The position numbers and the translations under genes were made by a program. The notes under the pieces are model-generated. The model worked only from the letters and a program-made list of their open reading frames with translations, made no database searches and was not told the origin of the DNA. This document shows positions 59,222 to 64,000 of a stretch of DNA of 64,000 bases, piece by piece. Within the stretch, counting starts at the first letter, position 1, and the number at the start of each line of letters is the position of its first letter. Source of the stretch: Streptomyces sp. YS415 (lineage in GTDB: Bacteria; Actinomycetota; Actinomycetes; Streptomycetales; Streptomycetaceae); assembly GCF_023544665.1 (NCBI RefSeq), contig NZ_JAMJFL010000031.1, positions 28,072-92,071 of the forward strand, written 5' to 3'.

Positions 59222-59848
59222 TCACGGCAGCAGGCGCTGCTCCTTCGCCACCGCCACCGCGCCCGCCCGGGTGTCCACGCCGAGCTTGTCGTAGATGCGG
59301 CCCAGGTGGGTCTTGACCGTGGCCTCGCTGATGAACAGGGCCTTGGCGATGTCGCGGTTGCCGAGGCCCTGGGAGAGCCTGCCGAGGATCTCGCGCTCGC
59401 GGTCGGTCAGGGTGGGGCGCGGGTTGCGGAGGTTGGCCATGACCCGGCCCGCGACCGGCGCGGAGAGCGTGGTGCGGCCCTGCGCGGCGGCGTGGATCGC
59501 GGCGAAGAGCTCGTCCGGCCGCTCCGCCTTGAGCAGGTAGCCGGTGGCGCCCGCCTCGATGGCGCGGGTGATGTCGGCGTCGGTGTCGTACGTGGTGAGC
59601 ACCAGCACGTGCGGTCCGCCGCCCGGCGCCGAGGTCAGCCGGCGGGTGACCTCCACACCGTCGATCCCGGCGCCGAGCTGGAGGTCCATCAGCACCACGT
59701 CCGGCGCGAGCTTCGCCGCCAGCGCCAGCGCCTCCTCGCCGGTGCCGGCCTCCCCGACGACCTCGATGCCGGAGGCGCTGTCCAGGAGGGCGAGCAGTCC
59801 GGCGCGGACGACGGCGTGGTCGTCGCAGAGCAGGATGCGGACGGTCAT
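59222..59848 (-). CDS. NarL/LuxR-type response regulator
   Basis: 208 residues from ATG at 59848, overlapping the kinase stop (ATGA). Receiver domain with phosphoacceptor Asp55 (VVLMDLQLG) and acidic pair Asp9-Asp10, then a LuxR HTH: LTDREREILGRLSQGLGNRDIAKALFISEATVKTHLGRIYDKLG. It is the partner of the kinase encoded directly upstream. By similarity of organisation to HbpS-SenS-SenR of Streptomyces, it corresponds to SenR and should respond to redox or haem signals relayed by the secreted HbpS-like protein at 61352. Confidence 0.93.
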   Translation of the reverse strand: MTVRILLCDDHAVVRAGLLALLDSASGIEVVGEAGTGEEALALAAKLAPDVVLMDLQLGAGIDGVEVTRRLTSAPGGGPHVLVLTTYDTDADITRAIEAGATGYLLKAERPDELFAAIHAAAQGRTTLSAPVAGRVMANLRNPRPTLTDREREILGRLSQGLGNRDIAKALFISEATVKTHLGRIYDKLGVDTRAGAVAVAKEQRLLP

Positions 59849-61074
59849 CGGGGGTTCTCCAGGGGGATCGCGGCGGACAGGACCGTGCCCTCTCCGGGCG
59901 CCGACTCCACGGCCAGCGTGCCGCCGAGCTGGCGGACCCGGGCCCGGATCGCGGGCAGGCCGTGGCCGCGCCCTCCGGACGGGGCGTCCGGCAGCGCCGC
60001 CGGGTCGAAGCCGTGGCCGTCGTCGGCGACGTCCAGGACGGCCTGGTCGTCGAGGAGGGTGAGGGTGAGCGCGGCGGCGGAGGCCCCGGAGTGCTCCCGT
60101 ACGTTCGCCAGGGCGCCCTGCGCGATCCGCAGCAGCGCCGACTGGACCCGGTCGGGCAGCTCCGGCGCGCGGCCCCCGTCGTCGAGGTGGACGCGGACGG
60201 TGAGCCGGTCGCCGGACTCCCGGGCGGCGAGCGTCCGCAGCGCCTCGCCGAGTCCGCCGCCGCGCGCCAGGTCGGCGGGGGCGAGGTCGTGCACGAAGCG
60301 GCGGGCCTCGGTGAGGTTGTGCTCGGCGACGGACTCGGCGGTCCGCACGTGCGCGCGGGCCTTCGCCGGGTCGGACTCCCAGACCCGATCGGCGGCCTGG
60401 AGGAGCATCTGCTGGCTGGACAGGCCTTGGGCGAGGGTGTCGTGGATCTCCATGGCGAGCCGCTGGCGCTCGGCGAGGGTGCCCTCGCGGCGCTCGGTGG
60501 CGGCCAGTTCCCGCCGGGTGCGGACCAGGTCGTCGATCAGGGCGCGCTGCCGGGCCGCCTGCCGGCGCAGCTGCGTGAAGATCGCGGTGGCGAAACCGGC
60601 GACGGCCGCCGGGCCGACCACCAGGTCGAGGTCGAAACGGGGGGCGAGCTGGAGCTGGGCGACGATCACGAACCCGGTGAGCACGGCGACCAGGACGTAG
60701 GCGGCGCCGGGCGGAAGGTGGCGCAGGGCGACGTAGAAGAGGGGGACGGCGACCCAGGCGAAGCTCGGCGCGAGGGCGACCAGGACCATCCAGACGGCGA
60801 CGACGGCACCGAGCCACAGCAGGCGGGGCGGGGTCGGCCGGGCGACCGCGAGCCCCGGCCGGTCGCCGAAGCGCCCCATCACGTACAGCCCCGCCAGGAC
60901 CACGGCCAGCGCGATCACCCAGGGGGCGCGGGGCTCGTCGCCGTGCCGCTGGAGGTAGCGGGCCATGGATGTGCCCAGCAGGAGGAAGAAGGTGGCGTGC
61001 ATGACGGCGGCGAGCCAGGGGGCGTCGGGATCGCCCGGGACCGCGCTCCCGCCCTCCTGCCGTGCTGGCCGCAT
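59845..61074 (-). CDS. NarL-type sensor histidine kinase (SenS-like)
   Basis: 409 residues if ATG at 61074 is the start; no strong ribosome site, so the N-terminus is uncertain. About five hydrophobic segments in residues 15-170 (AAVMHATFFLLLGTSMARYL, VIALAVVLAGLYVMG, WLGAVVAVWMVLVALAPSFAWVAVPLFYVALRHL). Then HisKA_3 with phosphorylated His211 in RLAMEIHDTLAQGLSS, and HATPase with ADDGHGFDP and GRGHGLPAIRARVRQLGG. The five-helix sensor fits SenS, which reads the secreted HbpS protein rather than a small ligand. Divergent from the hbpS-like gene. Confidence 0.88.
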   Translation of the reverse strand: MRPARQEGGSAVPGDPDAPWLAAVMHATFFLLLGTSMARYLQRHGDEPRAPWVIALAVVLAGLYVMGRFGDRPGLAVARPTPPRLLWLGAVVAVWMVLVALAPSFAWVAVPLFYVALRHLPPGAAYVLVAVLTGFVIVAQLQLAPRFDLDLVVGPAAVAGFATAIFTQLRRQAARQRALIDDLVRTRRELAATERREGTLAERQRLAMEIHDTLAQGLSSQQMLLQAADRVWESDPAKARAHVRTAESVAEHNLTEARRFVHDLAPADLARGGGLGEALRTLAARESGDRLTVRVHLDDGGRAPELPDRVQSALLRIAQGALANVREHSGASAAALTLTLLDDQAVLDVADDGHGFDPAALPDAPSGGRGHGLPAIRARVRQLGGTLAVESAPGEGTVLSAAIPLENPR

Positions 61075-61100
61075 GCCGCCGGACCGCCTTCCCGCCGTGA

Positions 61101-61163
61101 ACCGGACTCCGTGGACCGGGCTCCGTGACTCCCTGAACCGGACTCCGTGACCGGACTCCGTGA
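61101..61163. repeat. four direct copies of ACCGGACTCCGTGA between kinase and HbpS-like gene
   Basis: Copies at 61101-61114 (last base G), 61115-61128 (one A-to-G change), 61137-61150 and 61150-61163. They lie directly upstream of the kinase start (61074) and 190 bp upstream of the HbpS-like gene. On the minus strand each reads TCACGGAGTCCGGT. A site for the response regulator is the natural idea. Confidence 0.75.
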
Positions 61164-61351
61164 ACTGGGCAAACACCTTCAGTGTCCCCCGCACCACGGC
61201 CCCCGGGGTCAACCGTTCGGATGACCCCGGCGTCAGCCGTACCGCTGCCCGGGAGCAGCCGGAACGCCGACGGGTGCACCCCGGATCCGGGCCCAGGCTG
61301 GATACCGCAAGCACGCATCGCCCCCCGGTCGAATCCAGGAGTTGCCGAGCC

Positions 61352-61900
61352 ATGAAGAAGTTCTCCCGTCGCGCCCGTGTCGCCACCGGCGGCGCCGTCC
61401 TCGCCGCCGTGGCCGTCGGCACCTTCGGTGCCGTCTCCGCCAACGCCTCCGCGCCGCAGGCCGCGCAGGCCCGGCCCGCCGCGGTGAAGTCCTCGGACAC
61501 CTTCACCTCCACCCACCTGTCGGTCTCGGCGGCGACCGAGGCGGCGGAGGCCGTGCTGGACGCCGCGAAGAAGGAGAACCAGCGGGTGTCCGTCGCGGTG
61601 GTCGACCGCAACGGCAACACCCTGGTCACGCTGCGCGGCGACGGCGCGGGGCCGCAGTCGTACGAGTCGGCGGTGAAGAAGGCGTTCACCTCGGTGTCGT
61701 GGAACGCGCCCACCTCCGAGCTGGTGAAGCGGCTGGAGACCACGCCGAACCTCAAGGACATCCCCGGCACCCTGTTCCTGGGCGGCGGTGTCCCGGTGAC
61801 GGCGAACAACGCGCCGGTCGCGGGCATCGGGGTCGCGGGCGCGCCCTCGGGAGACCTGGACGAGAAGTTCGCCCGGGCCGGCGTCGCCGCCCTGGACTGA
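61352..61900 (+). CDS. secreted HbpS-like haem-binding/redox-sensing protein
   Basis: 182 residues from ATG at 61352, with CAGGAG upstream. Signal peptide to about residue 35 (twin Arg in SRRARVATGG). The mature part is a GlcG/HbpS (DUF336) domain: FTSTHLSVSAATEAAEAVLDAAKKENQRVSVAVVDRNGNTLVTLRGDGAGPQSYESAVKKAFTSVSWNAPTSELV and GTLFLGGGVPV...GIGVAGAPSGDLDEKFARAGVAAL. HbpS of S. reticuli is an extracellular octamer that binds haem and, on oxidative stress, activates SenS. The adjacent divergent two-component system makes the same three-part arrangement here. Confidence 0.9.
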   Translation: MKKFSRRARVATGGAVLAAVAVGTFGAVSANASAPQAAQARPAAVKSSDTFTSTHLSVSAATEAAEAVLDAAKKENQRVSVAVVDRNGNTLVTLRGDGAGPQSYESAVKKAFTSVSWNAPTSELVKRLETTPNLKDIPGTLFLGGGVPVTANNAPVAGIGVAGAPSGDLDEKFARAGVAALD

Positions 61901-61924
61901 GCGCCCAGCCGGGCACCGCCGCAA

Positions 61925-61943
61925 AACGCCCGCGCAGGGCGTT
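61925..61943. terminator. short hairpin terminator
   Basis: 7-bp stem AACGCCC (61925-61931) and GGGCGTT (61937-61943), 5-base loop, 24 bp after the HbpS-like stop and 20 bp before the convergent gene's stop. Confidence 0.6.
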
Positions 61944-61963
61944 GGGATCGCGGTACTGCCTGG

Positions 61964-62989
61964 CTAGACGCGCACTCGCAGGGAGTAGAAGCGGGTCGTC
62001 TGGGCCGGGTTCTGGTTGTCGTCGCTGGCCAGCAGGACCTTCAGCGCGCCGCCCTTCGCGCGGCCCGTGACCGTCATGGCCTCGATGTTGTCGAGCAGCG
62101 GATTGGGCTGCGGCTGCTTCGCCGTGGCGCCGAGGTCGGGGCAGGCGGCGAGGTCGGCGAGCAGGGTCTTCCTGATGAGGCGTACGCCGTCCTGGCCGGT
62201 GAGGTTCTCGATGCTCGACGTGTCGGTGGCGCGGCGCGGGTCGGCGAGGTAGAGGCGGACGGTGTTGCCGACGCCGGCGGTGAAGCCGCGCTCCAGGACC
62301 AGGAGCCGGCCGTCGGGCAGGGCGGTGACCTCCGGGACGCCGAGGCCGGTGTCGGCGCGGTAGCCGTACTGGGCGGCCAGGGTGAACCCGCCCCGGTGCC
62401 GGTCCCAGGTCTGGAAGCGGACGAGGCCGGCCGAGTCGCCGGACAGCGCGTACTCCATGGACGCGAGCAGGCCGCCGCGGAACCGGGTGAGGCCCTCGAA
62501 GGTGCCGTTGGGGACGGCCCGCCCGGCCGGGGCGACCCGCAGCGCGTCCGGCACCGGCAGCCGGTCGAGGATCCTTCCGTCGGCGGCGTGGCGCCGGACC
62601 GCCGGCTCCCCCTCGGTGCTGATCAGCCGGGTGCCGTCGCGGTCCACGACCAGGCCCTCGGAGTCGAGGGGCGCGCCGTTCTCGTCGGCGAGCGGGACGA
62701 CGGAGCGCGGCGCGAGCGTCCTCGCGTCCAGGGAGAACAGCGCGGAACGGTCGGACACGGCCGCGAGCGAACCGTCCCGGTCCACCGCGAGCGCGGAGAA
62801 GTTGCCCACGTACGTGCCCTGGTACGTCGTCTTGTCGAGCGCGTCGGAGAAGCGGTCGACGGAGACGTACGGCGAACAGGTGTGGTGCTGCGGGCCGGCC
62901 GCCAAGGAGGGGCCGGCGGCGGTCAGGCAGGTGGCCGCCGCCAGGGCCGCGGTGGCGGTGGCGGTGGAGAGTGCGGTTCGCATGCGCAT
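61964..62989 (-). CDS. secreted phytase-esterase-like (beta-propeller) protein
   Basis: 341 residues from ATG at 62989; a GTG three codons upstream is equally possible. Signal peptide (TALSTATATAALAAATCLTAAGPSLAA). The mature domain matches the esterase-like activity of phytase family: GTYVGNFSALAVDRDGSLAAVSDRSALFSLDART, LDSEGLVVDRDGTRLISTEGEPAVRRH, GTFEGLTRFRGGLLASMEYALSGD, LDNIEAMTVTGRAKGGALKVLLASDDN. The repeated NFSALA/DSEGL/FEGLT/NIEAM strands mark propeller blades, each with an acidic residue that can bind Ca2+. Substrate not known; phosphate-ester or phytate hydrolysis is family-level inference. Confidence 0.83.
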   Translation of the reverse strand: MRMRTALSTATATAALAAATCLTAAGPSLAAGPQHHTCSPYVSVDRFSDALDKTTYQGTYVGNFSALAVDRDGSLAAVSDRSALFSLDARTLAPRSVVPLADENGAPLDSEGLVVDRDGTRLISTEGEPAVRRHAADGRILDRLPVPDALRVAPAGRAVPNGTFEGLTRFRGGLLASMEYALSGDSAGLVRFQTWDRHRGGFTLAAQYGYRADTGLGVPEVTALPDGRLLVLERGFTAGVGNTVRLYLADPRRATDTSSIENLTGQDGVRLIRKTLLADLAACPDLGATAKQPQPNPLLDNIEAMTVTGRAKGGALKVLLASDDNQNPAQTTRFYSLRVRV

Positions 62990-63037
62990 GGGCGTCACCG
63001 TAGGGCGGGTCGGTGAAGGGCGGGAGACCGCCAGGAG

Positions 63038-63880
63038 TCAACTCGCGGCGAGATCGCGGTGGATGACCTTGGCGACGCCCTGGATGGTGGTGATGCCGTA
63101 GTTCATCGTGCTGTTGCCGTGGGTCAGCACGGTGATCATGTAGTCGCGGCCGCCGCCCTTGAAGGTGCCGACGCTGTGCACCCGCCAGCCGTGGGTGGCC
63201 CGCTGCAGCCAGCCGTTCTTGACGTGCACGATGACGTCGGAGGGCGCTCCGTAGGGGGTGCCCCAGCGCTGGGACGAGATCACGTCACCCATCAGCTTGC
63301 GGACGTACCAGCGGGAGTCGTCGGTGAGCACGGCGTTCCTCGCGGTGAGCAGCTTCATCAGCTTCTGCTCGTCGGTGACGGTGATCTGGGTCAGGCCCCA
63401 GTAGCCGTTGGCGCCGGGCTTGGTCTGGGTCATGCCCGCCGCGGCGAGGAAGTTCTTCACCTTGGTGACGCCGAGCTGCTTCCACAGGGTGGTGGTGGAG
63501 GCGTTGTCCGACTTGGTGATCATGGCCGTGGCGAGGGACTTCTCCCGGCTGGTGAGGGCCCGGCCGGTCTTCTGCGCGTCCCACAGCAGGGTGGCGAGGA
63601 CGGTGACCTTGACGACGCTGGCGGAGTCGTAGGCGGTGCCGGCGCGCAGGGTGCAGGTGGTCTGGGTGGACCGGTCGTACAGCCCGACGGCGATGGTGCC
63701 CTTACGGGTCGACAGCGCGGCGGTGATGTCCTTCTTCAGCTTCTCGGCGAGCCCGGCCTTGGCGGACGTGCAGCCCACGGCGGGCGGGGTCGCGGCGGCC
63801 GCGGGGGTGACGGCGGCCACACACGCGAGGAGCGCCCCGCCCGCCACCCATCGGGCACGTCTGGATATGGGGTGAGTCAT
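63038..63880 (-). CDS. secreted class A beta-lactamase-like serine hydrolase
   Basis: 280 residues from ATG at 63880. Signal peptide to about residue 29. The fold is that of class A beta-lactamases: SASVVK with Ser88 and Lys91, SDN at 124-126, and VKNGW with Lys221 where KTG is usual. The omega-loop Glu of true class A enzymes is not obvious. The Asn in place of Thr in the KTG motif suggests a beta-lactamase-related peptidase or hydrolase rather than a strong lactamase. Single gene at the window end with a paired direct repeat upstream. Confidence 0.85.
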   Translation of the reverse strand: MTHPISRRARWVAGGALLACVAAVTPAAAATPPAVGCTSAKAGLAEKLKKDITAALSTRKGTIAVGLYDRSTQTTCTLRAGTAYDSASVVKVTVLATLLWDAQKTGRALTSREKSLATAMITKSDNASTTTLWKQLGVTKVKNFLAAAGMTQTKPGANGYWGLTQITVTDEQKLMKLLTARNAVLTDDSRWYVRKLMGDVISSQRWGTPYGAPSDVIVHVKNGWLQRATHGWRVHSVGTFKGGGRDYMITVLTHGNSTMNYGITTIQGVAKVIHRDLAAS

Positions 63881-63903
63881 GCCCTGCGTGACTCACGGAC
63901 CCG

Positions 63904-63937
63904 GGGCAATGGTTGTAGGCGTTGGGCAATGGTTGTA
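63904..63937. promoter_or_regulatory. paired 14-bp direct repeat upstream of the beta-lactamase-like gene
   Basis: GGGCAATGGTTGTA at 63904-63917 and again at 63924-63937, exactly 20 bp (two helical turns) apart, 24-57 bp upstream of the start codon. It looks like a tandem activator or repressor site overlapping the promoter. Confidence 0.6.
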
Positions 63938-64000
63938 CGAACCGTTACCGGACACCTCGGCAGCGCAACCGCCGAGCCCCCTATCGTCGTCCACTCCGCC

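Noticed and set aside
54513..59294. A plus-strand open frame of about 1,590 codons
   Set aside because: It runs antisense to the ABC exporter gene and owes its length to high G+C. Its translation is Gly/Arg/Val/Asp-rich without domains, while the minus strand gives a perfect ABC exporter.
63038..63880. Functional beta-lactamase resistance gene
   Set aside because: KNG replaces KTG and no clear omega-loop Glu was seen, so calling it a resistance enzyme is not supported.

Overview
This is a stretch of a Streptomyces chromosome. The evidence is uniformly high G+C, GTG/TTG starts with purine-rich Shine-Dalgarno sequences, and a chaplin-chaplin-rodlin-rodlin block in the order remembered for S. 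coelicolor chpA-chpD-rdlA-rdlB. Further on, copZ/copA and citrate synthase follow, also in an S. coelicolor-like order. I saw no rRNA, tRNA, CRISPR array, insertion sequence or integrase, and no in-frame TTA (bldA) codon in the genes I read. It looks like core chromosome with a few local rearrangements.

Layout. 1-4.8 kb: a cut-off secreted GH26-like glycosidase, an ATP-grasp enzyme, and the aerial-surface block (cell-wall-anchored chaplin, short chaplin, divergent rodlins). 4.9-14.3 kb: a VWA lipoprotein, an ABC-2 permease overlapping a hydrolase-ABC ATPase fusion, a stand-alone condensation-type protein, an APC permease and a LppX/LprG-like lipoprotein. 14.3-20.6 kb: a five-gene myo-inositol catabolic operon (iolC, a TIM-barrel aldolase candidate, iolB, iolD, iolA) with a divergent AraC-type regulator. 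22-27 kb: a MerR-like protein, a zinc alcohol dehydrogenase, a Kef-type antiporter, and a copper module (CsoR-type operator, copZ, copA). 27.2-31.7 kb: citrate synthase, with a partial duplication of its own 3' end just downstream, and a RecD2 helicase. 31.8-37.5 kb: a cupin, a frameshifted ribokinase and a complete-looking gas vesicle operon (gvpO-A-F-G-Y-Z-J-L'-S-K), except that gvpL is reduced to a 38-codon remnant.

37.5-49.7 kb: a LacI-controlled sugar-oxidation operon (Gfo/Idh/MocA oxidoreductase, DapA-like lyase, epimerase) built on GTGA overlaps; a decayed RibD/DHFR-like gene; a MarR-GNAT fusion; a sugar epimerase; an MFS exporter; an acetyltransferase; a divergent EPSP synthase paralogue; and a MocR regulator/LysE exporter pair around clear operator repeats. 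49.7-64 kb: a GH3 N-acetylglucosaminidase-type enzyme, lipoproteins and secreted proteins, an S28 peptidase, a 1256-residue double ABC exporter, and an HbpS-like secreted sensor divergent from its probable SenS/SenR-type two-component system. The window ends with a phytase-esterase-like secreted protein and a class A beta-lactamase-like protein.

The strongest signals that ordinary gene annotation would miss are: the citrate synthase 3'-end duplication; the G-run-rich, hairpin-terminated non-coding stretch between copA and citA; the in-frame collapse of gvpL inside an otherwise intact gas vesicle operon; the fourfold direct repeat between the HbpS-like gene and the sensor kinase; the EPSP synthase with Ala where the glyphosate-contact Gly should be; and the low-complexity tail on IolC.
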